This document shows positions 18,352 to 27,406 of a DNA stretch of 64,000 bases, one piece after another. Under the pieces are notes generated by a model. It saw only the letters and a list, made by a program, of their open reading frames with translations, was not told the DNA's origin and ran no database searches. A program made the position numbers and the translations under genes. The stretch is from contig JBEEFP010000089.1 of NCBI GenBank assembly GCA_041166085.1, forward strand, positions 1-64,000, given 5' to 3'. Source of the stretch: JBEEFP01 sp041166085 (GTDB taxonomy: Bacteria > Actinomycetota > Acidimicrobiia > Acidimicrobiales > JAFATL01). Positions within the stretch are counted from its first letter, which is position 1; each line of letters begins with the position of its first letter.

Positions 18352-19685
18352 GATGCCGAGACCTTCGTCGTCTGCCGGGACAGTGGAGCGGCAGCTCGGT
18401 CAGCCCGAATGCGTTTGAGGAGCGCCGCCGCCGGTTCTTCTGACGAGTCTTGCGGGACGAGCCGACCCGAAAAGGCCGCTGTCAGAATGGAGCGGCGAAC
18501 GGATCGTTGCCGAGCTTCGGCAGCCCGAAGGACGGAGCGCAGACGGTCGATCGCGTCCAGGCCGGCCGTGAGCCTCGAGACCACATTGACCTGATCCGAC
18601 AGAGGGACCAGTGGGACCTCCACCCGCGCCACCTTGGCGGTGCTCAAGGTGTATAGCCCGCTCGTCGAACTCGCCACCGCTGTCAGTTGCTCGCGAGTTG
18701 ACCGTGCGTTCCAATACAACCCGAGGAACCGGGGATCGAGCGACGAACCAGGGCGAACCCGGATGAGGTGGTTCTGATGGACGCAATCAGCGATCTCGCC
18801 CTGCCACACGGCTGAGCGTCCGATCTGGCCGGGACTTCCGTTGCCTTCAACCACGAGCAGGTCGCCAGGTTCGAGTCGATACTTTGGAAGCTCGCCCTCG
18901 AAGAGCTCGATCTCGTGAACGTCGCTGAGATCAAGTCGGTTGTTGCCCACGTTGGCAACCCGAAGGAACGGCGCGGGATTCTCCCTTGGTCGACGCTTCG
19001 GTTGCTTCTGAATTCCACCCCGGACCTCAGCGAGCTGACCGACCGGAACTCGATCGTCGAAGGCTCGGAAGGCGTCATCGACCATGCGAGTCTCAAGGGC
19101 CTCAAGCCGAAGCTCCGCTGACCGCAACCAGTCATTGGCAGCGTCGAGGCGCGAGAGATGTTCCTCCATGGCGGCGACGATCCGGTCCTGCTCCCTACGG
19201 CCGGGCAGCGGGATGGAGAGCTCCTTGATGCCCGTCATGCCGAGGCGCGGTCGGCCTACTCCGTGGGTCTGCTTCGACACTGCCACGCGAAGAGCGGGAC
19301 GCTGCAGCGCGTAGTTCACGTAGCGCGGATTGACTGCTGGATGCAGCCGTATCCGGATGCAGTCGGCCTTCACAACGGCCGGACCGACATGCTCGGGCAC
19401 GACGCAGCTTCGGGGCAGATCCTGGCCGAGCGATGCCACGACCAGATCGCCGGCCATGACCTCGTGGGCGCGAAGTGATTCGAAGTGTCCTTCGCTGATG
19501 TGGGCCTTCTCATCGATGAACTCGCCAAACCCAATGTTCTGTAGCCGAATGACACGCGGGCCCGTGTCCGTGTAGTGCGAACTCTTCAGATTCGAGCCGA
19601 AGGGCCCGTCGGTCATGGCGCGAGCTTCGGCCGCAGCAAGAGTCTCAAGCGTCGACCGGGCCCAGCCGTCGGGCAGCTCGCTCAC
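18348..19685 (-). CDS. hsdS: type I restriction-modification specificity subunit HsdS
   Basis: A 445-residue DNA-recognition subunit with two target-recognition domains: residues about 1-175 (DGPFGSNLKSSHY, VIRLQNIGFG, ending PLPGRREQDRIVAAMEEHLSRLD) and about 205-400 (FLRVANVGNN, then PLVPLSDQVNVVSRL). Each is followed by the conserved coiled-coil spacer helix that sets the gap in a bipartite target. Both domains look complete, so a bipartite site is expected, though its sequence cannot be read from the protein. It overlaps hsdM and hsdR by four bases each. Confidence 0.95.
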   Translation of the reverse strand: MSELPDGWARSTLETLAAAEARAMTDGPFGSNLKSSHYTDTGPRVIRLQNIGFGEFIDEKAHISEGHFESLRAHEVMAGDLVVASLGQDLPRSCVVPEHVGPAVVKADCIRIRLHPAVNPRYVNYALQRPALRVAVSKQTHGVGRPRLGMTGIKELSIPLPGRREQDRIVAAMEEHLSRLDAANDWLRSAELRLEALETRMVDDAFRAFDDRVPVGQLAEVRGGIQKQPKRRPRENPAPFLRVANVGNNRLDLSDVHEIELFEGELPKYRLEPGDLLVVEGNGSPGQIGRSAVWQGEIADCVHQNHLIRVRPGSSLDPRFLGLYWNARSTREQLTAVASSTSGLYTLSTAKVARVEVPLVPLSDQVNVVSRLTAGLDAIDRLRSVLRAAEARQRSVRRSILTAAFSGRLVPQDSSEEPAAALLKRIRADRAAAPLSRQTTKVSAS

Positions 19686-22501
19686 GCTGCTACTACGTCG
19701 GTCAGCTCGGATAGGAGGGCATCGAGCTCAGAGCCGAAGAGTTCGCGTGCACGGTGCAAGCCGCCGCGCTGGCTGAAGGGTGGATCCATGAACTCCCGCG
19801 ACTCGATCGACAGGCTGGCGGCGAGGTGGTCGCAGATGAGTCGGAGCCAGTCGAGCTGATCGTCAGTGAATGTACGCCCGGCGCTCTGCTGCACGGCCAG
19901 CCACGCATCGAAGCGCCTTTGAACCTCATCGGGGAAGGGTGCCAGCTCGCCTTCGCCATCGAGCGTGAACCGGACCAGCGAGACGATGTTCGTGAGCAGG
20001 GTGCCGGCTGACCCTCGGACCTTCGAGGCGTCCAGCGTCTCGTAGGCCTCCCAAAGCCGCTCGGGCGTCCAGCGGTGCGGTGGCCTGCGTATCGCGTCGG
20101 CCAGCTCTCTCACGTCGCTGTAGGTGAGCCGCTGTGAGTAGGGCTTGCTGTAAAGCACCTGGAGGGCCGTGATCTCGTCCTTGTGCTCGTCGAGAAACTC
20201 GCGAAACGACTCGATGGTCTGCGCGGCCCGGGCCTTGGCGTCAACCACGAACTCCGCCGTGGTCACCTCGTCGATGCTGATCTCGTCGATGATCTGCTCG
20301 AAGGTCTTCTGCACGTCGACGAGCTCCTGTCGCAACGCGGGGTTGGCCGCCAACGGCTGGACTGCGGCGCTGAGCAGCCCTGCCTTGGCCTTGGCGACCG
20401 CCTCCTCCAGCGGCTCGGACGAACCCGTCGCCTTCTGGGCTTCGGCGACGTGGCGGTCAGGGTCGATGGCATCGACGAGCCGGTGCCCGATCGCCGAGAG
20501 GGTCTGGCCTGCGACATCTTCGAGGCGTTTTCGGTCTGCCGTCCCGATCCGGCTGTCGATGCGGGCCAGCCGGGAGGCGAGGGTCGAGACGAGGTCTTCG
20601 CTCACCTGGCCGAGGGACACCTGTTGGAGCAGCTGGGCAAGAGTCACGCCCCGCTTGCGCTCAAGCGGAGTGGCCTCGATGAGCTTGGTCTCGGTGACGC
20701 CGACCGCGTCAACGAGCACGAACCTGTCCTTGTGGACGGCGTCCGGGGTGACGACACGCAGATCGTCGTCAGTGATCGTGCGCACGCCTCGGCCCTTCAT
20801 CTGCTCGAAGAAGTTGCGGCTGCGGACCATCCGCATGAAGACGACCAACTCGAGCGGCTTCACGTCGGTGCCCGTGGCGATCATGTCGACCGTGACCGCG
20901 ATGCGCGGGTTGTAGGTGGTGCGGAAGGCTTGGAGCAGGTCCTCGGCCTTCCTTCCGTCCGACGACTTGTAGGTGATCTTGGCGATGACGTCGTTGCCCT
21001 TGCCGAACTCGTCACGGACGATCCGCACGATGTCCTCGGCGTGAGAGTCATCCTTGGCAAAGATGAGCGTCTTGGGGATGTGCTTCAGCCGGCCGTGTTC
21101 ATCGACTTCGCGGTCGGGAAACATCGCGGGCAGGTTGTCCCGCACCGCCCGCACCACCGTACGGATCTGGTCTTTGGCGACCACGCGCTTGTCGAGCTCC
21201 TTGGCCTCGTAGCTGAGGTCGTCGTCGACGGTTTCGAGGCGTTCCTGGCGCGTCTCGCGGTCGCGAAAGGTGGTGCAGTACCCGGCCTCGATGGTGGATC
21301 CGCCTTCCCCGATCGCTGTTGCGAGACGGAACACGTCGAAGTCGACGTTCACCCGGTCGGCCACGGCCTGCGGGAAGCCGTATTCCATCACCAGGTTCTT
21401 GTTGAAGAAGCCGAAGGTCTGCGTGCCTGGTGTCGCCGTGAGTCCGATGAGGAACGCATCGAAGTACTCGAGCACCTGCCGCCAAACGCCGTAGATCGAC
21501 CGGTGGCACTCATCGACGATGATCACGTCGAAGGCCTCGATGGGAAGCGCTGAGCTGTAGTCGACCTCCACAGGGCGTGCCGGGGCCACGTCGTAGCCGC
21601 TCGCCTCGTCGGCCGACTCGTCGAGCTCGGCCTCCCCTCGCAGCATCGAATAGACGCGCTGGATGGTGCCGATGCAGACGCTGGCGACCGGATCAAAGCG
21701 GTTGTGGGTCAGGTGCTGGACGTTGTAGAGCTCGGAGAACTTCCGGCCCGAGCCCGGCACCTCGAAGCCTTGGAACTCCTTGAGCGTCTGGCGGCCCAGG
21801 TTGGCCCTGTCGACCAGGAACAGGATCCGCTTGGCCTGGGCGTTGCGGATCAGCCGCTCGCAGATGTTCGCAGCGCAGAAGGTCTTGCCGGAGCCCGTCG
21901 CCATCTGGATGAGCGCCCGGCTGTGGTTGTCCTGCAGGGAACGCTCGACGTTCCGGATCGCCTCGGCCTGGGCGCCGCGGAGCCACGCCGGGCCCTCCTC
22001 CAGCTCGGGCATGGCCGGGATCCGGGCACGGAGGCTCCCACCGCCGTGGTTGATGTGATCCTCGATCTGCCATTGGAGGGTGTCGGGCTGGTGGAACCAG
22101 TACACCCGCCGCGCCGTCGGCTCGGGATCCATCCGGCACGTGAAGTAGGTCTCGGTCCCGGTTGACTCGTAGCCGAACGGGAGCAGCCCGCCGACGAGGA
22201 ACGCGGGTAGCTCGCCCGGGATGTGGCCCTGGTACTTCAACGTCTGCGGCTCGACGCCCGAGAGCGTGGTGCCCGCCTTCTTTGCCTCGATCACTCCGAC
22301 CGCCTGGCGGTTCACGAAGAGCACGTAGTCGGCCGGGCCCGCGTCCGTCGGGAGTTCCCGGACGGCAACGCCCATGCCGGCGTAGAGGTTCACGGCTTTG
22401 TAGTCCTGCACGATCCAGCTGGCCGCCGTGAGCATCTCGTCGATACGCCGGCGCGCTCGCTGCTCAGGATGCAGGTAGTCGGGCTCGTCAGGTGCCGTCA
22501 T
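19682..22501 (-). CDS. hsdR: type I restriction endonuclease subunit HsdR (EcoEI-like)
   Basis: A 939-residue translocase-nuclease that cleaves unmodified DNA. The N-terminal nuclease has D58 and E72-A-K74 (VGVIEAKK), the PD-(D/E)xK site. The SF2 helicase core has Walker A ATGSGKT at 201-207, DECH at 330-333, GLTATPG shortly after, and the later motif KGRGVRTI. The C-terminal helical domain (EcoEI R-type) follows. ATG 22501 opens the operon; the divergent MNT gene starts about 70 bases away, so the two share a promoter region. Confidence 0.96.
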   Translation of the reverse strand: MTAPDEPDYLHPEQRARRRIDEMLTAASWIVQDYKAVNLYAGMGVAVRELPTDAGPADYVLFVNRQAVGVIEAKKAGTTLSGVEPQTLKYQGHIPGELPAFLVGGLLPFGYESTGTETYFTCRMDPEPTARRVYWFHQPDTLQWQIEDHINHGGGSLRARIPAMPELEEGPAWLRGAQAEAIRNVERSLQDNHSRALIQMATGSGKTFCAANICERLIRNAQAKRILFLVDRANLGRQTLKEFQGFEVPGSGRKFSELYNVQHLTHNRFDPVASVCIGTIQRVYSMLRGEAELDESADEASGYDVAPARPVEVDYSSALPIEAFDVIIVDECHRSIYGVWRQVLEYFDAFLIGLTATPGTQTFGFFNKNLVMEYGFPQAVADRVNVDFDVFRLATAIGEGGSTIEAGYCTTFRDRETRQERLETVDDDLSYEAKELDKRVVAKDQIRTVVRAVRDNLPAMFPDREVDEHGRLKHIPKTLIFAKDDSHAEDIVRIVRDEFGKGNDVIAKITYKSSDGRKAEDLLQAFRTTYNPRIAVTVDMIATGTDVKPLELVVFMRMVRSRNFFEQMKGRGVRTITDDDLRVVTPDAVHKDRFVLVDAVGVTETKLIEATPLERKRGVTLAQLLQQVSLGQVSEDLVSTLASRLARIDSRIGTADRKRLEDVAGQTLSAIGHRLVDAIDPDRHVAEAQKATGSSEPLEEAVAKAKAGLLSAAVQPLAANPALRQELVDVQKTFEQIIDEISIDEVTTAEFVVDAKARAAQTIESFREFLDEHKDEITALQVLYSKPYSQRLTYSDVRELADAIRRPPHRWTPERLWEAYETLDASKVRGSAGTLLTNIVSLVRFTLDGEGELAPFPDEVQRRFDAWLAVQQSAGRTFTDDQLDWLRLICDHLAASLSIESREFMDPPFSQRGGLHRARELFGSELDALLSELTDVVAA

Positions 22502-22564
22502 GGTCGTCGATCGAGGCTACGCACCCGCTTGCGGCGCCGCCGGAGCGAGCATATCCCGAGATAT

Positions 22565-22598
22565 TCCACAAAATGAAGAGTATTCTTCGTTTTGTGGA
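22565..22598. promoter_or_regulatory. AT-rich inverted repeat, probable operator
   Basis: Arms TCCACAAAATGAAGA (22565-22579) and TCTTCGTTTTGTGGA (22584-22598) match at 14 of 15 positions around a 4-base spacer. It stands out as AT-rich in a GC-rich background, between divergent hsdR and the winged-helix-MNT gene. The winged-helix protein encoded right there is the obvious candidate to bind it. Confidence 0.65.
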
Positions 22599-23175
22599 TA
22601 AACGGCCAGCGCCCTCACTCCTGCCCATCCTGCGTTCGCAGCAGCAGGGCGAGATCCTCGCGCTTCTCCTCGGCGATCCCGATCTCGAGCTGAGCCTGAC
22701 CGAGCTTTCCGATCGGACGGGGGCTCCCCATCCCTCCGTGCACAGGGAGATCAAGCGGGCCGAGTCGGCCGGCCTCGTCACGAGCCACAAGGTCGGCAAC
22801 ACCCGTCTCGTGCGGGCGAACACGGACAGCCCGTACTACGCGGGGCTCGCCGACGTGCTCACAAGGGCCTTTGGCGTGCCAGCGGTTCTCTCCGAGGCGC
22901 TCCGCTCCGTCCCGGGAATCGCAGAGGCGTACGTGTACGGCTCATGGGCGGCTCGCCATGCGGGCCAGGGCGGGGCGCGACCGGTCGGGGATATCGACGT
23001 CCTCGTCCTAGGCAAGCCAGAACGCGACGAGCTCTACAACGCGGTCGCTGTCGCAGAGAAGCACCTTGGTCGTCAGATTCAGGCGACCGTCCGCGACCGA
23101 GACTGGCTCCGATCTGGGTCGGGCTCCTTCCACGAGACTGTGACCGGCAGGTCGATGCTGAGGCTCGACCTCTGA
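22573..23175 (+). CDS. winged-helix/MNT nucleotidyltransferase, probable antitoxin of a HEPN toxin
   Basis: A 200-residue protein from ATG 22573; GTG 22594 is a serious alternative, since both lie inside the operator. Residues 20-80 form a winged helix (GEILALLLGDPDLELSLTEL, PHPSVHREIKRAESAGLV). Residues 115-200 are a minimal nucleotidyltransferase: GSW at 123-125 and GDID at 139-142 give the G-S ... D-x-D catalytic pattern. MntA-type antitoxins AMPylate or otherwise silence HEPN RNases. The HEPN gene is next door but convergent, four bases stop to stop, unlike the usual tandem order. Fusion of a DNA-binding domain suggests autoregulation through the 22565 palindrome. Confidence 0.82.
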   Translation: MKSILRFVDKRPAPSLLPILRSQQQGEILALLLGDPDLELSLTELSDRTGAPHPSVHREIKRAESAGLVTSHKVGNTRLVRANTDSPYYAGLADVLTRAFGVPAVLSEALRSVPGIAEAYVYGSWAARHAGQGGARPVGDIDVLVLGKPERDELYNAVAVAEKHLGRQIQATVRDRDWLRSGSGSFHETVTGRSMLRLDL

Positions 23176-23178
23176 CGG

Positions 23179-23670
23179 CTACACGAAGCGGTCTGGAGGC
23201 GACGTCGAGAAGAGCGCTTTGACGCCGGTGATTGCGCCCGCAGCCTTGTCGATCGCCCACTCCGCATCGGCTCGAGTGATCGGAGCCGCCGAAGGATCGA
23301 AGTACTGGGCCGTGTGACGGGTGCGTCGCATGCGTTCGAAGGTCGGCTTGGCGAATTCCGCCACGTCGCCCGCGAACTGCGCCGACACGGCGTCCTCGAC
23401 AGTCACGTGGGAGCCCTCCCCGCTCGTCGCCCGCAGCCCCTGGTGCACGAGCAGCGACTCAGCGGTCATCCGGTAAGCGTCATAGGCGGCCGCATACGCG
23501 CCATCGACGTCGTCCAGCTCGAGTGCCGCTCTCGCAGTGAGAATGCGACGAGTAGCACGCTCGATCTGCACGCTTGCCATTGCGCCCACGTCGCCCGTCG
23601 CGATGGGCTCGAGCCGGCTCCGTTCGAGGAGGTATTCGACTGCCCGTTCGCCCTTCGGCCAACGTCCCAC
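23179..23670 (-). CDS. HEPN-domain protein, probable RNase toxin partner of the MNT protein
   Basis: A 163-residue all-helical HEPN protein. I chose GTG 23670, eight bases behind a GAGG, because upstream in-frame sequence is antisense to the integrase region. The core AMASVQIERATRRILTARAAL ... DGAYAAAYDAYRMTAESLL is typical HEPN. R113-x5-H119 (RMRRTRH) fits the Rx4-6H RNase motif, so it may be catalytically active. It converges with the MNT gene. Function in RNA cleavage is known for the family, not shown here. Confidence 0.78.
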   Translation of the reverse strand: MGRWPKGERAVEYLLERSRLEPIATGDVGAMASVQIERATRRILTARAALELDDVDGAYAAAYDAYRMTAESLLVHQGLRATSGEGSHVTVEDAVSAQFAGDVAEFAKPTFERMRRTRHTAQYFDPSAAPITRADAEWAIDKAAGAITGVKALFSTSPPDRFV

Positions 23671-23743
23671 CTCTACGTCCTCAGCTTCTGGCGTGAGGTG
23701 CGAGCGCCCGCTCCGGCCATCCGGCGACCGTAGACCTTCGACG

Positions 23744-24904
23744 TCACCGGCGTATGACGCCGCCGGGAGTCCCTCGCGACGTTTCCGCGGCAGCACGGCG
23801 CGGGGCTTCCCGAGCCTCGGCCTCGCCCAGGACCTCGGCGTAGGCGGCGTCGATGCGCTCGGCGAGGCGATCGTGCTCATCTTCGAACAGGTGCCCGTAG
23901 CGATCGAGGGTCGTTGTAATCGATCGATGGCCGAGGTGGCTTTGGATCGCCTTCGGATGGGCACCCTGTGCGATCAGCAGGGCCGCACACGTGTGACGGA
24001 GCGCATGTAGGCCCATGTTTGGAAGACCGGCCTCCACCAGCGCGGGCTTCCAGACTCGTCGAGCGAAGTTCGAGTACCGGATCGGCCCGCCGGTCGGGGC
24101 CTGGAACACGAGGGATTCGTCGTTCTCGAGCGCGACGAGCTGTTCGCCGAGGCGGTCACGCAGGAACCGCGGCAGCGTAACCGTCCGACGCTGGTGTGTC
24201 TTGGGCGCACCGAAGTGCAAGGTGCCAGAGACGTCGGCGACGCTCTCCGCGACGATCAACCGCGACCGGAGCAGGTCGCAACGGCCGCGTCGCAATGCCG
24301 CGGCTTCGCCAAACCGGAGCCCGCCGATGGCCAGCACCTCGACGAAGAGTCGATACCTCGCGTCGACCACGTTCAGAAGGGCGCGCAGCTGCTCGGGCCG
24401 GAGGAACGCCATATCCAACTGGGGGAGGCGCGGCAGCTTCACACCGACGCATGGGGACGTGGCCAGACGGCCGTTGCCGACGGCGGCTTGAAGGATCGAG
24501 CCGAGCACGTGATACGCCTGCCGGCAGCGAGAGGCGCTGAGGCCGTCGGCTTGCATCGTCGAGAGCCACTCCGCGACGTCGATGGGGTGAATGGCGCCGA
24601 TGGCGGTCCGCCCGAACGCGGGGAGGATGCGGGATCGCAGCAGCGATGCGTACCCGTATCTCGTCTTCGGCTTGAGGTGTGTCGTCGTCGCGAACCAACG
24701 CGCCGCCCAGTCCTCGACGCTGATCTGTGCACGAGTGGGATCGATCCAACTTCCGCGCGCCTTGTCGACCTCCACCTGGGCGAGGAACTGGTCGGCATCG
24801 ACTCGGCGTGCGAAGGTCTTCGATCGCTCGCGGCCGTCGGGGCTGCGGTACCTCGCCCGCCAGCTCAGCGTGCCCGCCTGCAGTCGCTTCTCGATGTGGG
24901 CCAT
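23744..24904 (-). CDS. tyrosine recombinase/phage-type integrase
   Basis: A 386-residue site-specific recombinase, starting ATG 24904 (MAHIEKR); nine more residues are possible from 24931. An AP2-like arm-binding N-terminus (TLSWRARYRSPDGRERSKTF) and a SAM-like core-binding domain (residues 60-150) precede the catalytic domain. R197 (GGLRFGE), K235, H300-x-x-R303 (LHALRHT), H326 (LGHRS) and Y336 (DRYGH) complete the active site. It is paired with the excisionase upstream and probably mobilised the surrounding island; the tRNA-Arg half at 31313 is a candidate target. Confidence 0.92.
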   Translation of the reverse strand: MAHIEKRLQAGTLSWRARYRSPDGRERSKTFARRVDADQFLAQVEVDKARGSWIDPTRAQISVEDWAARWFATTTHLKPKTRYGYASLLRSRILPAFGRTAIGAIHPIDVAEWLSTMQADGLSASRCRQAYHVLGSILQAAVGNGRLATSPCVGVKLPRLPQLDMAFLRPEQLRALLNVVDARYRLFVEVLAIGGLRFGEAAALRRGRCDLLRSRLIVAESVADVSGTLHFGAPKTHQRRTVTLPRFLRDRLGEQLVALENDESLVFQAPTGGPIRYSNFARRVWKPALVEAGLPNMGLHALRHTCAALLIAQGAHPKAIQSHLGHRSITTTLDRYGHLFEDEHDRLAERIDAAYAEVLGEAEAREAPRRAAAETSRGTPGGVIRR

Positions 24905-25006
24905 CGGACCCGTCCTTCCTGACGCGGGCATCGCGGCAGCGACGCCTGGTTTGGGAGGACGGCCAGCTACTGCATGCCCGAGCCGTCGAGGGCAACACCA
25001 CCAAAT

Positions 25007-25270
25007 TTACTCCTCGCCGTCGCCGAGTCGACGGAGGTTCGCCGGCCACCGACCATGACTCGCTACCGAGTCCGCGGTGTGACTACCCAACCACCGCGCG
25101 ACGTCCTCGGAGCGGTAGCGGACGTGTCGACCAACGTGGACGAAGACTGGACCTCGGCGCTGGTAGCGCCAGTTCGCGAGGGTGCCCGTCGGCACGCCCA
25201 GGTACTCGCTCAGGTCACCCGGAGTCATGAGCACGCACAGCTCTGTCGGCAGCGCTGCCCGGCTGCTCAT
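25007..25270 (-). CDS. excisionase/MerR-like helix-turn-helix protein
   Basis: An 87-residue DNA-binding protein from ATG 25270, preceded by GGGAGAAAT. Residues 15-60 (LMTPGDLSEYLGVPTGTLANWRYQRRGPVFVHVGRHVRYRSEDVARWL) are the typical HTH_17/Xis fold used to bend DNA at attachment sites. It is transcribed toward the integrase, about 100 bases away, as in many integrative elements. Longer in-frame upstream sequence falls in the repeat-rich stretch and is unlikely to be coding. Confidence 0.82.
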   Translation of the reverse strand: MSSRAALPTELCVLMTPGDLSEYLGVPTGTLANWRYQRRGPVFVHVGRHVRYRSEDVARWLGSHTADSVASHGRWPANLRRLGDGEE

Positions 25271-25318
25271 CGATTTCTCCCGGGACAGCGGCGTGACACA
25301 CGCGCGATTCGGGCCCGC

Positions 25319-25480
25319 AGGTGCCCCGGAGGGGAACCTGCCAAGGTGTGTCCGAGGGGATGGGGCATACGGGCGGCGCTGTCCCGTGTGGTCGTGGGGG
25401 TCTGGCGGGACGCCGGGACGGGTGCCGGGACAGAGGGTCTCGGGCGTGTTCCGGTCTTCATTAGGCCGGATCGATGTTGC
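25319..25480 (+). repeat. left arm of a long inverted repeat
   Basis: It begins AGGTGCCCCGGAGGGGAACC and pairs with the reverse complement of about 25990-26153. The first 20 bases match perfectly; similarity then decays with small indels over at least 120 bases, sharing GGATGGGG, GGTCCCGTGT-like and GGCGGGACG segments. Confidence 0.6.
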
Positions 25481-25989
25481 AATCGCCAGTCGTGCGCCGA
25501 CATGCGGTTGGCACCCACGGCGATCGTGTCGGCCAGATTCATCAGGCGAGATGGTGATGGCGGGGCCAGCTCGTGGACACTTGGGTGATCGCGGCGGCGG
25601 TGTTCGTTCATGCATGACTAGGCCGTCCATCGCCCGTCGGTCTCGCCATGCAGCTGGAGCTCAGCTCACCGGGACGCCCGGGGCGGTCCCGCACGCCTCT
25701 GACCAGGAACTTCCCGGTGCCCGGGGACCGATTCCTACTCAGGAGAATCGCGCACGGGACGCGACCGGGACGGCGGAGGACGCGACGTCGGATCGACGGG
25801 ACGGTGCGGGAACGCGGGCGGGAACGGGACGGCCAACAATCAGCGCGTTCGTAGGGAACCGCACACCGGAAGGACACCCATGACGAGCGCGCATGCAGGA
25901 TCGGCCACGTCGAGACACGACGACTGGCTCGTCGAGCCGCCCAACACCCGCACCAGACCGATGGCTGCCACCCGATGCTGTGCTAGCCC

Positions 25990-26153
25990 AACCAGCGGCA
26001 CCGCTCCGGGCCCGTTGAGGAACGCCATCTCGACAATCCCAACGTCCCAGGACCCGTCCCCGCGTCCCGCCGGATCGCCACGACACGGGACCGGGGCGCC
26101 ATAACACCCCATCCCTTCGGACAGACCCTTGCAGGTTCCCCTCCGGGGCACCT
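25990..26153 (-). repeat. right arm of a long inverted repeat
   Basis: This is the counterpart of the arm at 25319-25480, read on the reverse strand from 26153. Arm spacing is about 500 bases, with GGGAC-rich sequence between them. Confidence 0.6.
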
Positions 26154-26375
26154 GAGTGGCCCTCGCGTCGCGCCGTGGGTTGTCCCGGCTGCGTCCCGGA
26201 TCATCCGTCGATCGCCGGGCGAGACGGCCGAAGACACACGCAGCGAGTATCTGTGGCGGCGTCGGGTCACCCGACACGGCTGCGGCGTCTGGTGCTATCA
26301 GTCCGATGTGTCCGCAAACCCGCAGGTGAGCGACGAGTTCTCGGGAATCCCGCGCAGTTTGCGTATAAGACAAGC

Positions 26376-26945
26376 ATGGAGACGTTCATCGCCCGCCCCT
26401 GCGTCGGCCCGTTCCGGCACCTCCTTCACCATCGCATCAGCGACAACTTCATGGCTCCCGTCATGCTGGTGTGCGGACTGAACCCGGCCGGCAGTGACGA
26501 CAGGACATGTCGTGCCTCAAGCGCCTGCCGAGGCGTCGCGAGGTTGGCGAAGCGCCTCGGCGTCGGCAACGTCGTCTACGTGAACGTGATCCCGCGGATC
26601 ACTCCCAACGCCGCTGCTCTCGACGCGACGATCAGGTCGCTCATCACGCAACACGGCCGGAGTCCCGACGCCCTCTCGAGAGTGAGGGAGGCGCTCATCG
26701 GACCCGAAGCCGACGCTGCCATCGTGGAGGCTGTCCACCACTCGGACTTCGTCGTGGTCGGTTTCGGGACACCGACCAATGCGTTCTGTGAACAGCGGGC
26801 CCGCGAGGTGTTCGAACACCTGAGCGCCAAGGACGTCTACGCAGTTGGCCCGCTGAACAACGGGGGCTGGCCGCGGCATCCGAGCGCCCGTCACGGAGGC
26901 TGGCCGAACGACGCACCGCTGACGCCCTGGTCCCCGCCAGTATGA
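26376..26945 (+). CDS. DUF1643 protein
   Basis: A 189-residue protein of the DUF1643 family, known from phages and mobile elements with unknown function. The hallmark start of the domain reads PVMLVCGLNPAGSDDRTCR at residues 27-45, in place of the usual LNPS-x-AD. It continues GVGNVVYVNVIPRITPNAAALD, and ends with WPRHPSAR ... PLTPW, matching the family's GxPxHP-PxxW end. ATG 26376 lies seven bases behind a TATAAG, so the message may be leaderless. It sits alone between the repeat stretch and the membrane-protein pair. Confidence 0.75.
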   Translation: METFIARPCVGPFRHLLHHRISDNFMAPVMLVCGLNPAGSDDRTCRASSACRGVARLAKRLGVGNVVYVNVIPRITPNAAALDATIRSLITQHGRSPDALSRVREALIGPEADAAIVEAVHHSDFVVVGFGTPTNAFCEQRAREVFEHLSAKDVYAVGPLNNGGWPRHPSARHGGWPNDAPLTPWSPPV

Positions 26946-27406
26946 GCGACCGAGCGACCCGCTTCCGGCGTCACGTGCTACTTCGATCCCGCTCCGACGC
27001 CGCGCTTCTGGGCACCGATCGGTGGTTGCCCAGCCGCGCGCGGCGGGCATGTTTGGGCGCGTCGAGGGTGAGTGAGTTCGTCGTGGGCGTCCCGGACGGT
27101 GCGTGGCTCTGCAAACGACGGGCCCTGCTGAACACCCACAGAACCTGCACAGAACCAATGTGAGCAGGCAGTATCGGATACTGGCCGCTCGGTTCTCGAG
27201 CGGGGACATGCTCATCTTGCCAAGCTTGGGGCTGAGTCCTGGGAGTTGGTGCAGACGTCGGAGTCGGCCCCAACGTGTCACACCTAACGTGGAGAATCCC
27301 CTCATGAACGTGTCGTCAGCTCGCGCATCAGCGGGGTTGCGCTTCGACACCCCGGGCGAGCTTCTAGGAGCGCGCCGAGCAGATTTGCGACGGGTCACGC
27401 AGGCGC
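26946..27406. other. 461-base gap without a recognised gene
   Basis: Short open frames occur, including a 50-codon one from ATG 27304, but none has a ribosome-binding site and composition that would support it. The promoter of the 27407-31053 pair should be here. Confidence 0.35.

Larger units (their letters stand above)
25271..26375. other. 1.1 kb non-coding stretch rich in GGGAC motifs
   Basis: No frame here gives a believable protein. The stretch instead carries well over ten GGGAC/GTCCC pentamers on both strands, densest at 25690-25840, and a long diverged inverted repeat whose arms lie at about 25319-25480 and 25990-26153. Location beside xis suggests an attachment, transfer or replication site of the integrative element; no such function is proven. 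A TATAAG at 26364 lies just before the next gene. Confidence 0.5.

Noticed and set aside
17443..18594. Long rightward open frame opposite hsdM and hsdS
   Set aside because: It is the complement of well-conserved genes, with V/E/R-rich composition typical of antisense in GC-rich DNA and no motif.
20183..21553. 456-codon rightward frame opposite hsdR
   Set aside because: Antisense to the helicase domain; repetitive D/V/H-rich sequence and no ribosome-binding site.
25609..25877. Leftward frame in the repeat-rich stretch as a gene
   Set aside because: Arg/Pro/Ser-rich product generated by GGGAC repeats, with no start signal.
26517..27398. 293-codon leftward frame opposite the DUF1643 gene
   Set aside because: It mirrors DUF1643 codons and lacks a convincing start; DUF1643 motifs decide the strand.
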